Assembly (NCBI GenBank): GCA_023446155.1
Contig: JAEXIT010000006.1
Span: 62,001 to 126,000, forward strand
Reading direction: 5' to 3'
DNA length: 64,000 nucleotides
Source: Bacteroidota bacterium
Lineage (GTDB): Bacteria; Bacteroidota; Bacteroidia; Flavobacteriales; Flavobacteriaceae
In this document: positions 17,117 through 26,735 of the stretch, in pieces
How the letters are laid out: each line of letters begins with the position of its first letter
How positions within the stretch are numbered: the stretch's first letter is position 1
Position numbers and translations under genes: made by a program
The notes under the pieces: model-generated
What the model saw: only the letters and a program-made list of their open reading frames with translations
Databases searched by the model: none
Told to the model about the DNA's origin: nothing

Positions 17117-20100
17117 GTGGATAAAACGGCTTTTTCAATTTATGACGCTTCCGCCGGATCGGGAAAAACCTATACACTTGTAAAAGAGTATCTTAAAATT
17201 TTGTTGACGGCCGATTCGAATGATGCGTATAAAAAAATCCTGGCGATAACCTTTACCAATAAAGCAGTGGAGGAAATGAAAACCCGGATTGTAAATGGTT
17301 TGTCGGAGTTTTCAAAACCCGATACCAGCGACAAAGCGTTGGAGTTGATGAAGGATATTTCGGCCGAAACGCGGCTAAGTCTGGCGACAATTCAGGATAA
17401 ATCGAAAGCGATTATCAAAAATATCATCCATAATTATGCGTCTTTCGATATTTCCACGATTGATAAATTTACCCATAAGGTAATCCGCGCTTTTGCACAC
17501 GATTTAAATCTGCCGGTAACCTTTGATGTGTCCCTGGAAACGGATTCGTTATTACAGGAAGCCGTGGATGCGATAGTGGCCAAAGCAGGAGAGGAAAGTC
17601 AGCTCACAAATCTATTGGTCGATTTTTCGGTCGATAAAACCGATAACGACAGAAGTTGGGATGTAACCGGTGAATTGTTGGATGTGGGACGATTGTTGCT
17701 CAATGAAAACAACCGGAATGAGATTCATAACTTCGAAGACAAATCGATCGAGGAGTTTCTAACCGTTAAAAATAAATTAAAAGAATTGGTGTCGCAGCTC
17801 GATGCCGACAGTGTGGCAAAGGCTGATGCCGCCATGGCGCTGATCGAAAGTAAAGGAATCGATCTGAAATCGTTTTCCCGCGGAACGTTTCCCAATCATT
17901 TGGGGTATATCCAAAAAGGAGAATTAAAAAGCACGCATAAAAAATTTAGAGAAGTCGATGAGATTGCGGTCAACAAAGGTGCTAAAGATAAAGACCTTAT
18001 CGAGTCGATTTCAGTAGAATTGATCACCTTACTGGCCGCGGTCTATAAAAACTACGAAAAAAAGAATTTTTATACGGCCTTTCTGAAAAACATAACCCCT
18101 TTGTCGCTGTTAAACTCGATTAGTCAGGAGTTGGAACGCATTCAGAAAGAACAAAATATACTGTCGATTTCGGAGTTTAATGCGATCATTTATAAAGAGA
18201 TTCAAAACCAGCCGGCGCCGTTTATTTACGAACGTCTGGGCGAACGCTACCGTCACTTTTTTATCGACGAATTTCAGGATACCTCCGAAATGCAATGGCA
18301 CAATCTGATTCCGTTAATCGACAATGCACTGGCGAGTGAAGATTTGTCCGGCGTACGCGGGTCATTAATGATTGTGGGCGATCCGAAGCAGTCGATTTAC
18401 CGTTGGCGTGGTGGAAAAGCGGAACAGTTTATTGCGCTGAGCAAATGTCATAATCCGTTTTCGAACCCGGATAAAAAGCTCGTCCGACTGGAAAAAAACT
18501 ATAGAAGTTATTCGGAAATCATTCAGTTTAACAACGCTTTTTTTGCAATGTTGGCCGATGAATTTTCAAACGAAGATTACCAGGATTTGTATCGCAATCA
18601 CAGTCGTCAGGAGATCAATTCCAAAACCGGCGGTTATGTGAACATTTCATTTATTCCCGAAACTGCGGAAGTGACCGATGAAGACGGTGAGGAAACAAAC
18701 GATAAGGAACAGCTGTATCTGAAAGCGACCTTAAAAACGATATATGAGGTTGCTGCAAAAGGCTATGCTTATAAGGATATTGTGTTGCTTACGCGAAAAC
18801 GATCGTCGGGTGTTGCGCTTGCCAATTATCTGACGGAAAACGGAATCAAGATATTATCGTCCGAAACGCTGCTAATCGAAAATGCCACCGAAGTACGACT
18901 GATTTTAAACGTGCTGCGGTATCTGAAAAACAACAACGACAAAGAAGCTAAAGCGGCCTTTTTGTATTTTGTAGCGCGCTATCGTCAAAACCAGTTGCAG
19001 ATTCACGATTGTATCGAACAGGGGATGCAGCAGGAAACAGAAGTCGCATTGGAAAGTTGGCTGCGGGAACTCGGCATCGAAATTTCATTTGATGAGTGTC
19101 GGAAAAAATCGCTCTATGAAACGGTCGAAATTATAATCGCCGTTTTTATAAAAGAAAAAAGTACGATTTCCTACGTGCAGTACTTTTTGGATCTGGTATT
19201 GGAACGAGACGTACGGACCCAATCCGGGATTGCGGATTTTCTCGATTACTGGGATAAAAACGGATCCAAGTTCAGTATTCCGTCGCCCGAAGGGAACAAT
19301 GCCGTTCGGATCATGACGATCCACAAATCCAAAGGATTGGAATTTCCGGTGGTGATCTTTCCGTTTGCGGAGGAAAACTACGCAAAAGCGCCACGGAATA
19401 AGATCTGGCTGGAAATGGAAGAGGATGGCTTTTCGATTTCCAAAGCCTTGGTCGATGCGAAAAAAGAAGTGTCGGAATACGGTGGAAAAGCCGCAGAAGT
19501 CTATGAGGAAAAAAGTCAGCAGGATATTTTGGATAATATCAATGTGTTGTATGTGGCGCTCACCCGTGCCGAAGAGCAGTTGTATATTATTTCCGGACGT
19601 AATGTGAGTAGTAAAGGAGAGTTGCAAAATAATATGGCGTCGTTTTTTATCAAATATCTCGATTTTCAAGGGGTTTATAACAACGATAGCATGGTGTTTG
19701 AATTTGGAAATCCAAACCGGCAATCGACGGGAGGAAGCTTTACTGATAGGCAACAGCTGATCGTGGAAGTGAACGAAAAGCTAAACCCGAAAGCCATCAA
19801 AATTGCCCAACGGGAAGCTTTGATGTGGGGAACGACGCAGGAAAAAGCAATTGAATTCGGAAACATACTCCACGAAATACTATCGTTTATCAAAACCAAA
19901 AATGACATTCCGCTGGCGTTGATCAAAGCACAGGAAACCGGATTGATTGTGCGGATGCAAAAAGACACCGTTGAGCAGACTTTGCAGACTATTGTAGATC
20001 ACGACGAGTTGCGGTTGTTTTTTGAAGAAGCCGATGCGGTTTATAACGAACAAAGCATTATTAAAAAAGACAGTCGGACCATTAAGCCCGATCGCGTGGT

Positions 20101-20269
20101 TATACGCGGGAAAACAGCGTATTTGCTGGATTATAAAACCGGAGCACATCAGGCCAAATACGCCCGTCAGCTGGAGGAATATGAATTGGCTTTACAGGAA
20201 ATGGGATTTGAGGTTGCGAAAAAAACACTGGTATATATAGGGGAAACCTTAAATGTGATACATTTGTAA
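17117..20269 (+). CDS. AddA/RecB-like UvrD-family helicase-nuclease
   Basis: A 1050-residue SF1 helicase with a C-terminal nuclease. Walker A is SAGSGKTYTLV (Lys17). The IAITFTNKAVEEMKTRI motif, the DEFQDTSEMQW Walker B box, the IVGDPKQSIYRWRGG motif and the NVLYVALTRAEEQLYI motif follow in UvrD order. The PD-(D/E)XK nuclease ends the protein (KPDRVVI and LLDYKTGAHQAKYARQLEEY near residues 995-1030). This matches AddA of AddAB, which processes double-strand breaks for recombination. The start is GTG at 17117, five bases before the Lys-Thr of a very short N-terminus. Its likely AddB-like partner is 2.8 kb downstream at 23076. Confidence 0.9.
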   Translation: MDKTAFSIYDASAGSGKTYTLVKEYLKILLTADSNDAYKKILAITFTNKAVEEMKTRIVNGLSEFSKPDTSDKALELMKDISAETRLSLATIQDKSKAIIKNIIHNYASFDISTIDKFTHKVIRAFAHDLNLPVTFDVSLETDSLLQEAVDAIVAKAGEESQLTNLLVDFSVDKTDNDRSWDVTGELLDVGRLLLNENNRNEIHNFEDKSIEEFLTVKNKLKELVSQLDADSVAKADAAMALIESKGIDLKSFSRGTFPNHLGYIQKGELKSTHKKFREVDEIAVNKGAKDKDLIESISVELITLLAAVYKNYEKKNFYTAFLKNITPLSLLNSISQELERIQKEQNILSISEFNAIIYKEIQNQPAPFIYERLGERYRHFFIDEFQDTSEMQWHNLIPLIDNALASEDLSGVRGSLMIVGDPKQSIYRWRGGKAEQFIALSKCHNPFSNPDKKLVRLEKNYRSYSEIIQFNNAFFAMLADEFSNEDYQDLYRNHSRQEINSKTGGYVNISFIPETAEVTDEDGEETNDKEQLYLKATLKTIYEVAAKGYAYKDIVLLTRKRSSGVALANYLTENGIKILSSETLLIENATEVRLILNVLRYLKNNNDKEAKAAFLYFVARYRQNQLQIHDCIEQGMQQETEVALESWLRELGIEISFDECRKKSLYETVEIIIAVFIKEKSTISYVQYFLDLVLERDVRTQSGIADFLDYWDKNGSKFSIPSPEGNNAVRIMTIHKSKGLEFPVVIFPFAEENYAKAPRNKIWLEMEEDGFSISKALVDAKKEVSEYGGKAAEVYEEKSQQDILDNINVLYVALTRAEEQLYIISGRNVSSKGELQNNMASFFIKYLDFQGVYNNDSMVFEFGNPNRQSTGGSFTDRQQLIVEVNEKLNPKAIKIAQREALMWGTTQEKAIEFGNILHEILSFIKTKNDIPLALIKAQETGLIVRMQKDTVEQTLQTIVDHDELRLFFEEADAVYNEQSIIKKDSRTIKPDRVVIRGKTAYLLDYKTGAHQAKYARQLEEYELALQEMGFEVAKKTLVYIGETLNVIHL

Positions 20270-20302
20270 CCGGAATAATAATAACCGAATAAACAGCATA
20301 TC

Positions 20303-21499
20303 ATGTACGGAAAAATTAAAGCGCATTTACAAAACGAATTAAGTGCTATTCAGGATAACGGATTATTTAAAAAAGAACGCATCATCACGTCGCCACAAGG
20401 TGCTGAAATCACCATTTCGACAGGGGAGACAGTGTTGAATTTTTGTGCGAACAACTACCTGGGGTTGTCATCACATCCGGAAGTGGTTCAGGCGGCAAAA
20501 GACGCATTGGATACGCATGGATTCGGAATGTCGTCGGTTCGTTTTATTTGTGGGACTCAGGATATTCACAAAACATTAGAACAAAAAATAGCCGATTTTT
20601 ACGGAACGGAAGATACCATACTGTATGCGGCTGCTTTTGATGCCAACGGAGGGGTTTTTGAACCGTTGTTGGGGGAGGAAGATGCTATCATTTCCGATAG
20701 TTTAAACCACGCTTCAATCATCGATGGGGTGCGTTTGTGTAAAGCCGCGCGTTACCGTTATGAAAATAATAATATGGCCGATTTGGAGCAACAATTGATC
20801 AAAGCCAATGAAGAAGGAAGACGCTTTAAATTGATTGTAACCGATGGTGTTTTTTCGATGGACGGATTGGTAGCGCCATTGGATAAGATCTGTGATCTGG
20901 CCGACAAATACGATGCTATGGTGATGGTGGACGAGTGTCACGCAGCCGGATTTATCGGAGCGACCGGAAAAGGTACATTGGAGGCGAAAAACGTAATGGG
21001 GCGGGTGGATATTATCACCGGAACATTAGGGAAAGCTTTAGGTGGAGCCATGGGAGGTTATACAACCGCCAAAAAAGAGATTATCGAAATTTTAAGACAA
21101 CGTTCAAGACCGTATTTGTTTTCTAATTCGTTGGCGCCATCTATCGTAGGAGCGTCGATTAAAGTTTTTGAGTTGTTGGAGAAGGATACAAGCTTACGAG
21201 ACAAATTGGAGTGGAATACCAACTATTTTAAAGAAGGAATGAAAGCTGCCGGATTTGACATCATCGATGGTGACTCGGCGATTGTTCCGGTGATGCTTTA
21301 TGATGCGAAACTTTCGCAAGTGATGGCAGATGAATTACTTAAAAAAGGAATCTATGTAATTGGCTTCTTTTTTCCAGTGGTTCCAAAAGATAAAGCAAGA
21401 ATTAGAGTACAATTGTCTGCAGGCCATTCTAAGGAGCATTTAGACAAGGCAATAAGCGCATTTACAGAGGTCGGAAAAGCATTGGAAGTAATTCAGTAA
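20303..21499 (+). CDS. kbl: Glycine C-acetyltransferase (2-amino-3-ketobutyrate CoA ligase)
   Basis: A 398-residue PLP enzyme of the alpha-oxoamine synthase family. It interconverts 2-amino-3-ketobutyrate plus CoA and glycine plus acetyl-CoA in threonine breakdown. The PLP lysine is in [13 protein letters not shown] (near residue 243), preceded by [14 protein letters not shown], with the cofactor Asp and His. Its length and close match to the E. coli Kbl pattern favour this over KAS/BioF-type paralogues. I see no threonine dehydrogenase gene beside it. It is 33 bases after the AddA-like gene on the same strand. Confidence 0.92.
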   Translation: MYGKIKAHLQNELSAIQDNGLFKKERIITSPQGAEITISTGETVLNFCANNYLGLSSHPEVVQAAKDALDTHGFGMSSVRFICGTQDIHKTLEQKIADFYGTEDTILYAAAFDANGGVFEPLLGEEDAIISDSLNHASIIDGVRLCKAARYRYENNNMADLEQQLIKANEEGRRFKLIVTDGVFSMDGLVAPLDKICDLADKYDAMVMVDECHAAGFIGATGKGTLEAKNVMGRVDIITGTLGKALGGAMGGYTTAKKEIIEILRQRSRPYLFSNSLAPSIVGASIKVFELLEKDTSLRDKLEWNTNYFKEGMKAAGFDIIDGDSAIVPVMLYDAKLSQVMADELLKKGIYVIGFFFPVVPKDKARIRVQLSAGHSKEHLDKAISAFTEVGKALEVIQ

Positions 21500-21541
21500 G
21501 AAGTTTTTAGTAAGAAAAAGCGAATTTTTTAACAAATTGCT

Positions 21542-21571
21542 TTGTAGTTAATATTTTACATCTTACTTTTG
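21542..21571 (+). promoter_or_regulatory. Promoter of the OmpA-family gene
   Basis: TTG (21542-21544), a 19-base spacer and TACTTTTG (21564-21571), 37 bases before the ATG at 21609. This fits strong independent expression of an abundant outer-membrane protein. Confidence 0.75.
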
Positions 21572-21608
21572 CTCTAATTATAACGTATTGTAATTAAATA
21601 AAAAAAGT

Positions 21609-23012
21609 ATGAGACATCTAAACAAATTATTCGTAGCAGCATTGATGTTTGCGGGTCTAAGTTCGCAGGCTCAGGATAGCAATAACCCTTGGGCTATTAC
21701 TATTGGTGCGAATGCTGTAGACACTAGATTCAGTGCTAGTAAGAAATTAGAAGACCAGTTTTCACAGTATTTTAACGCGAAAAGCAACTGGAACATGATT
21801 CCATCTGTATCATTCGTTAATGTATCCAGACACATCGGAGATAACTTCTCTTTTGGTGTAACGGGGTCGGTAAACAAAATTACTAAATTTGTTGAACCAA
21901 GACTTACAGTTCCTGGAGATTACACTGTAGTGAATCCTGGAGATTTATCTTACTACGGAATTGATGGGGTTATTAACTATAGCTTCATGAACCTAATCGG
22001 ATCTAAAGTTATCGATCCGTCTGCACACATCGGTGGAGGTTATACATTCTTCGGAGATGCTAGTACAGGAACAGTTAACGGAGGTTTAGGATTAACATTC
22101 TGGTTCTCTGAAAACGTAGGTTTATCGTTCCGTTCAACTTACAAACATTCATTTGATGAGACAAGAGATCCGTCAGTAGACGTTCCTGCTCACATGCAAC
22201 ACTTCGCAGGTATTACTTTCAAATTTGGAGGTAAAGATACAGATGGAGACGGAATCTATGATAAAGATGACGCTTGTCCAGATGTACCTGGTTTAAAAGA
22301 ATTCCAAGGTTGTCCTGATACAGACGGAGACGGAATTCCAGATAAAGATGACGCTTGTCCAGATGTAGCTGGTCCTAAAGAATTCCAAGGTTGTCCTGAT
22401 ACAGACGGAGATGGAATTCCTGATAAAGATGATGCTTGTCCTGAAGTAGCTGGTCCAAAACAATTCAACGGATGTCCTGATACAGACGGTGATGGTGTGC
22501 CAGATAACGTAGACAAATGTCCAAACGTAAAAGGTCCTAAAGAAAACGGTGGTTGTCCTTGGCCAGATAGAGATGGTGACGGTGTAGCTGATAAAGATGA
22601 TAAATGTCCAGATGTAAAAGGAACTGTTGCTAACAACGGATGTCCTGAAGTTTCTGACGAGACTATCAAAAAATTAAATGCTTACGCTAAAACGATCTTG
22701 TTCAACTCTGGTAAAGCTTCTTTCCAAAAACAAACGTTCCCTGTGTTACAATCAATTACTGCTATCTTAAAAGAGTATCCAAACTCTAAATTCAGCATTG
22801 AAGGACACACTGATAGCGATGGTAAAGATGCATTCAACCAAAAATTATCTGAAGACAGAGCTAAAGCCGTTAAAGATTATTTAATCGAAAATGGAATCGA
22901 CGCTGACAGATTATCTTCAGTTGGTTATGGTGAGTCTAAACCAATCGATACAAACAAAACAGCGAAAGGTAAAGCTAACAACAGACGTGTTGAGGTTAAA
23001 TTAATCAAATAA
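21609..23012 (+). CDS. OmpA-family outer-membrane protein with thrombospondin type 3 repeats
   Basis: A 467-residue protein with a signal peptide ending SSQA (about residue 21). An N-terminal beta-barrel region runs to about 205. Five calcium-binding thrombospondin type 3 repeats of about 27 residues follow ([15 protein letters not shown] pattern, 210-346). A C-terminal OmpA peptidoglycan-binding domain completes it ([20 protein letters not shown] and [10 protein letters not shown]). Proteins of this build are typically among the most abundant in the Flavobacterium outer membrane. Codon use is visibly more A/T-ended and uniform than in the neighbours, consistent with high expression. A strong promoter and terminator isolate it. 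Confidence 0.94.
   Translation: MRHLNKLFVAALMFAGLSSQAQDSNNPWAITIGANAVDTRFSASKKLEDQFSQYFNAKSNWNMIPSVSFVNVSRHIGDNFSFGVTGSVNKITKFVEPRLTVPGDYTVVNPGDLSYYGIDGVINYSFMNLIGSKVIDPSAHIGGGYTFFGDASTGTVNGGLGLTFWFSENVGLSFRSTYKHSFDETRDPSVDVPAHMQHFAGITFKFGGKDTDGDGIYDKDDACPDVPGLKEFQGCPDTDGDGIPDKDDACPDVAGPKEFQGCPDTDGDGIPDKDDACPEVAGPKQFNGCPDTDGDGVPDNVDKCPNVKGPKENGGCPWPDRDGDGVADKDDKCPDVKGTVANNGCPEVSDETIKKLNAYAKTILFNSGKASFQKQTFPVLQSITAILKEYPNSKFSIEGHTDSDGKDAFNQKLSEDRAKAVKDYLIENGIDADRLSSVGYGESKPIDTNKTAKGKANNRRVEVKLIK
22236..22646 (+). repeat. Five in-frame 81-base repeats encoding TSP3 calcium loops
   Basis: Tandem coding repeats of about 81 bases; copies 2 and 3 are nearly identical at the DNA level. They encode DTDGDG-type calcium-binding loops linking the barrel and the OmpA domain. 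Confidence 0.85.
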
Positions 23013-23037
23013 TTTCCCACACAAATAAATAAGGAAA

Positions 23038-23065
23038 ACGCCCCGTTTATCGGGGCGTTTTTTTA
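23038..23065 (+). terminator. Strong terminator after the OmpA-family gene
   Basis: The stem AACGCCCCG-tttat-CGGGGCGTT is followed by seven T residues. It ends 11 bases before the AddB-like start codon. Confidence 0.92.
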
Positions 23066-23075
23066 TTTTTATACT

Positions 23076-25841
23076 ATGGCAACGTTTACCTTTTTAGACA
23101 AACTCAGTAGTGCGATTATCGATCAGTATCAGGATACTATCTCCAATATAGTGATCATCCTTCCCAACAAACGAGCCCGTATTTTCCTGATCGAAGCCCT
23201 GAAAAAGCAATTGCCGGGCACGTTATTTGCACCGGAAATTGTAAGTATCGAAGATTTTATCCAGGATGTTGCCGGAATACGAACCTGCGATAACATCGAA
23301 TTGGTGTTTGAGTTTTATGATGTCTACCTCGAGTTAACACCTCCGGAAAAACAACAGTCGTTCGAACTGTTTGCCAACTGGGCCAAAACACTGTTGCAGG
23401 ATTTTAATGAAATCGATCGCTACCTGCTAAAGCCGAGCCATATATTTTCGTATCTAAAAGATATCGAAGATATCAAACATTGGTCGCTGGATCTGGAAAA
23501 AAGAACCACGATGATCGAGAATTATCTGGAATTCTGGAATCTGTTACCGGTATACTACGAATCGCTGTACGATCATTTGCTGCGGAAAGGAATCGGTTAC
23601 CAGGGGTTGATTTACAGGGAAGCGGTAGAAAACCTCAATCACTTCTCGGATGCATTGGGATCTAAAAAACTAATTTTTGCCGGTTTTAATGCATTAAACC
23701 AGGCCGAAGAGAAAATTATCCAACAATTACTATTTAACGATCAGGCAAAAGTCTATTGGGACATTGACGCCGCTTTTTTAAATGATTCGTTTCACGATGC
23801 CGGTTTGTTTGTGCGTCGTTTTAAAAAAGAATGGAAACAATATACAACTCAGTCTTTTGAGTGGATTGTAAACGATTTTAGCCAGGAAAAAAACATCCGG
23901 ATCATCGGGACTCCCAAAACGGTTGGACAGGCTAAAATAGCCGGAAAATTAATTGAGGAAATTCAGCTCGAAACCGAAAGCCTCGATAAAGTCGCTTTGG
24001 TTTTAGGGGAAGAGAATCTCTTGATTCCGGTACTCTATGCATTGCCGTCGTCGGTGGAGAGCCTGAATATTACCATGGGGTATAATAGTAAAAACAACCC
24101 GGCTCAGATATTGATCAACAAACTGTTTAAACTGCATACCAACGCCATTCAGCGAAACGAAAAAAGTTACGTTTTCTATTATAAAGAAGTATTGGACATA
24201 CTCACGCATCCGCTGGTGGAACCTTATGTAAAAGCCGGATCGCTTGTTCAGGTGATCAACAGAAATAACATCACATTCCTAACGCATAAAAAACTCTTTG
24301 AAATCCAGGACAAACCATCTGCTTTATTTCAGTTGTTGTTTGAAAAATGGACCAGTGATGATGTAGGGGGGTTATTGGATCGGTTGTCGCAAATTATATT
24401 GGCAATCAAATCGTTTTTGAGTAATGATAAAGAAGAGGATAAGCTGTCGAAAACGTTTCTGTACTCGATTTTTAAAGTCATCAACAAACTGATCAATTAC
24501 CACGAAGCGCATCCGAAACTGGATTCGGTGAGTACATTGTATACGGTGTACAAACAAGTGATCGACCTGGCGGAAGTCTCCTTCGAAGGGGAGCCGTTAA
24601 CCGGACTTCAGATCATGGGGGTGCTGGAAAGTCGTGTTCTCGATTTTGAAACCGTAATCGTAACGTCGATGAACGAAGGGAAATTTCCGGCGGGAAAAAC
24701 CATGAATTCGTTTATTCCGTTCGATGTAAAACGCGAATTGGGATTGCCAACCTACAAAGAAAAAGACGCGATCTACAGTTATCACTTTTACCATTTGCTA
24801 TTGCGCGCCAAAAACATCTATCTGTTGTACAATACGGAAAGTGAAGGTTTGGATGCGGGCGAACGAAGCCGTTTTATAACCCAGTTGGAAATCGAAAAAC
24901 AACCCGCGCACAACCTGTCGCATCAGATTTACAATGCCTTTTTGCCCGACAAAGCCTATGAACCCGTGGCGGTTCCCAAATCGGATCGGGTGATGACGCG
25001 TTTAAAAGAAATCGCTACCGGAAAAGGATTTTCACCTTCGGGACTGACGACTTATATGCGGAATCCGATACAGTTTTACAACCAACGAATTCTGCGTATT
25101 TCGGAAGTGGAAGAGGTGGAAGAAAACATCGCATTAAATACACTGGGGACGATAATTCACGCGACTTTGGAAGAACTATACAAGCCTTATGTCGGAAAGT
25201 TTCTGTCGTTTACCGATATGGACTGGTTGTTTGCCATGGCCGATTCGGAAGTGGAAAAACAATTCCGATTGGTGTATAAAGAAGGGGAAATTTCGAAAGG
25301 GAAAAACCTCCTGGCATTTGAGGTTGCCAAGCGAAATGTCTATAACTTTTTAAAAGAGGAAAAACGACAATTGGAAGCGGGCGATGCGGTTAAAATACTA
25401 GCTTTGGAAACGCCTTTGGAGCGAACTTTGGAAGATAGTCGGTTGCCGTTTTCGGTAAAAATTGCCGGAAATGTTGACCGGATCGAACAACGCAACGGAA
25501 AAATCAGGATTGTGGATTATAAAACCGGTAAAGTTCTAAAAAACAACGTGCAGTTAAAAGAGTGGACGGGGTTGACCGATGATATCAAAAACGATAAAAT
25601 CATACAGTTGCTGTGTTATGCGTTTATGTATGAAGAAAAAACAGCAGGTCTGGAAATGGAAGTAGGTATTGTGTCGTTTAAAAATATGCGCGGTGGATTC
25701 ATGCCTTTTGGTCGAAAAGTGGAAAAAGATTATGAAACAGTTGTGACGTCGGAAATACTGGCCGATTTCAGAACACAGATTGTTGTACTGATCAACGAAA
25801 TTTTGAATCCGGAAATTCCGTTCGAAGAAAAAATTATATAA
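23076..25841 (+). CDS. AddB-like PD-(D/E)XK nuclease
   Basis: A 921-residue protein resembling AddB. It has a degenerate helicase-like N-terminal region (IVIILPNKRARIFLIEAL near 25-42) without a Walker A lysine motif. A middle UvrD-like segment contains VIVTSMNEGKFPAGKTMNSFIPF. The C-terminal nuclease has SGLTTYMRNPIQFY near 655, GNVDRIEQRNGKIRIVDYKTGK near 795-817, and a following Gln-Leu helix (IIQLLCYAFMY). Only two cysteines are present in the whole protein, so the four-cysteine iron-sulfur staple of classical AddB is absent. It probably works with the AddA-like protein at 17117. Its stop abuts the stop of the convergent hydrolase gene. Confidence 0.85.
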   Translation: MATFTFLDKLSSAIIDQYQDTISNIVIILPNKRARIFLIEALKKQLPGTLFAPEIVSIEDFIQDVAGIRTCDNIELVFEFYDVYLELTPPEKQQSFELFANWAKTLLQDFNEIDRYLLKPSHIFSYLKDIEDIKHWSLDLEKRTTMIENYLEFWNLLPVYYESLYDHLLRKGIGYQGLIYREAVENLNHFSDALGSKKLIFAGFNALNQAEEKIIQQLLFNDQAKVYWDIDAAFLNDSFHDAGLFVRRFKKEWKQYTTQSFEWIVNDFSQEKNIRIIGTPKTVGQAKIAGKLIEEIQLETESLDKVALVLGEENLLIPVLYALPSSVESLNITMGYNSKNNPAQILINKLFKLHTNAIQRNEKSYVFYYKEVLDILTHPLVEPYVKAGSLVQVINRNNITFLTHKKLFEIQDKPSALFQLLFEKWTSDDVGGLLDRLSQIILAIKSFLSNDKEEDKLSKTFLYSIFKVINKLINYHEAHPKLDSVSTLYTVYKQVIDLAEVSFEGEPLTGLQIMGVLESRVLDFETVIVTSMNEGKFPAGKTMNSFIPFDVKRELGLPTYKEKDAIYSYHFYHLLLRAKNIYLLYNTESEGLDAGERSRFITQLEIEKQPAHNLSHQIYNAFLPDKAYEPVAVPKSDRVMTRLKEIATGKGFSPSGLTTYMRNPIQFYNQRILRISEVEEVEENIALNTLGTIIHATLEELYKPYVGKFLSFTDMDWLFAMADSEVEKQFRLVYKEGEISKGKNLLAFEVAKRNVYNFLKEEKRQLEAGDAVKILALETPLERTLEDSRLPFSVKIAGNVDRIEQRNGKIRIVDYKTGKVLKNNVQLKEWTGLTDDIKNDKIIQLLCYAFMYEEKTAGLEMEVGIVSFKNMRGGFMPFGRKVEKDYETVVTSEILADFRTQIVVLINEILNPEIPFEEKII

Positions 25842-26624
25842 TTATACCGTTTTAAAGAAATCGCGGAGTACGACAACCAGTTCGTCTCGATTTTCCAAAT
25901 GACTCATATGGCCGTCGTTAAACGTGACCAGTTTTACAGCGGTATTTTCAATTTGCTCCAGACTGTCCTGATAATTTAAAACCGGATCTTTTTTACCGAG
26001 AATGAGAACTATCGGATAGGGCGCAAAATGCAGAATCACTTCCCGGTCGTTACGGGTTTTCATGCCTTCGAGTGCCGCAATAATCCCTTGTAAGGGTGTT
26101 TTTAGCGCTTCCGTTTTGGCGGTTTCGATAGCATCGGCCAATCGGTCGCGGTTTTCTTCGCTAAAAAGATTGGCGATCGACATTTTAATAAAATTCGTAT
26201 AACTCTGCTTTACGGCAACGATCGCCCGATCGCGGTTGCGTTTCCGCTCGTCACTGTCGGCTCTGGAGGTTGAATTTAAAAGCACCATTCCTTTTACGTG
26301 GTCCGGATACAATTCGGCAAAAGCCAGCGCCACATAACCACCCATCGAATGTCCGATAAATACCGCTTTCCGAATGCGAAGCTCACTTAAAACCGTCTGA
26401 ACGGCATCGGCCATATCTTCCATACTATGAATGTATCCGATGGATTCCGATTGTCCGTGGCCTAATAAGTCGATCGTGACAACGCGGTATTTTTGGGAAA
26501 ACGAAGCCGTATAAAAATCCCACATTCCGGAATTTTCAAGAAAACCGTGCAGAAAAACCAGAGCGGTTCCTTTTCCGGTATCGGTATAAGCGATCTTGGC
26601 GTTTTTAAAAAGGGTAAACTTCAA
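25842..26624 (-). CDS. Alpha/beta hydrolase
   Basis: An alpha/beta-fold hydrolase with the nucleophile elbow GHSMGGYVALAFAE. HGFLENSGMW forms the oxyanion region, and the catalytic His is in FNDGHMSHLENRDEL. The open frame extends to an ATG at 26705, but that start lies inside a terminator-like hairpin (26685-26710). The added 27 residues also contain a candidate -7 box (TATTTTTG on the minus strand). I therefore prefer the TTG at 26624, which gives KFTLFKNAKIAYTDTGKG, a normal family N-terminus, and 260 residues. The 287-residue version would carry a signal-like N-terminus and remains possible. The substrate is unknown. Confidence 0.82.
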   Translation of the reverse strand: MKFTLFKNAKIAYTDTGKGTALVFLHGFLENSGMWDFYTASFSQKYRVVTIDLLGHGQSESIGYIHSMEDMADAVQTVLSELRIRKAVFIGHSMGGYVALAFAELYPDHVKGMVLLNSTSRADSDERKRNRDRAIVAVKQSYTNFIKMSIANLFSEENRDRLADAIETAKTEALKTPLQGIIAALEGMKTRNDREVILHFAPYPIVLILGKKDPVLNYQDSLEQIENTAVKLVTFNDGHMSHLENRDELVVVLRDFFKTV

Positions 26625-26680
26625 AGTAAGCGGTTTTGATTCTGCAAAAATAAAGAATAAAGCGAGACAACTGAAAAAGA

Positions 26681-26710
26681 AAACGGTTTGCAACCAAAGC
26701 TGCAAACCGT
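26681..26710 (-). terminator. Terminator of the aminopeptidase P gene
   Basis: On the minus strand a 10-base stem ACGGTTTGCA against TGCAAACCGT with an eight-base loop is followed by a T-rich run. It lies about 26 bases after the pepP stop and overlaps the upstream start candidate of the hydrolase. Confidence 0.7.
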
Positions 26711-26735
26711 CTTTATAAAGATTTGATGGTATCGA

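Noticed and set aside
22256..22669. Long minus-strand open frame of Ser/Pro/Gly repeats opposite the OmpA-family gene
   Set aside because: It is the antisense shadow of the calcium-loop repeats; the plus-strand gene has a signal peptide, promoter and terminator.
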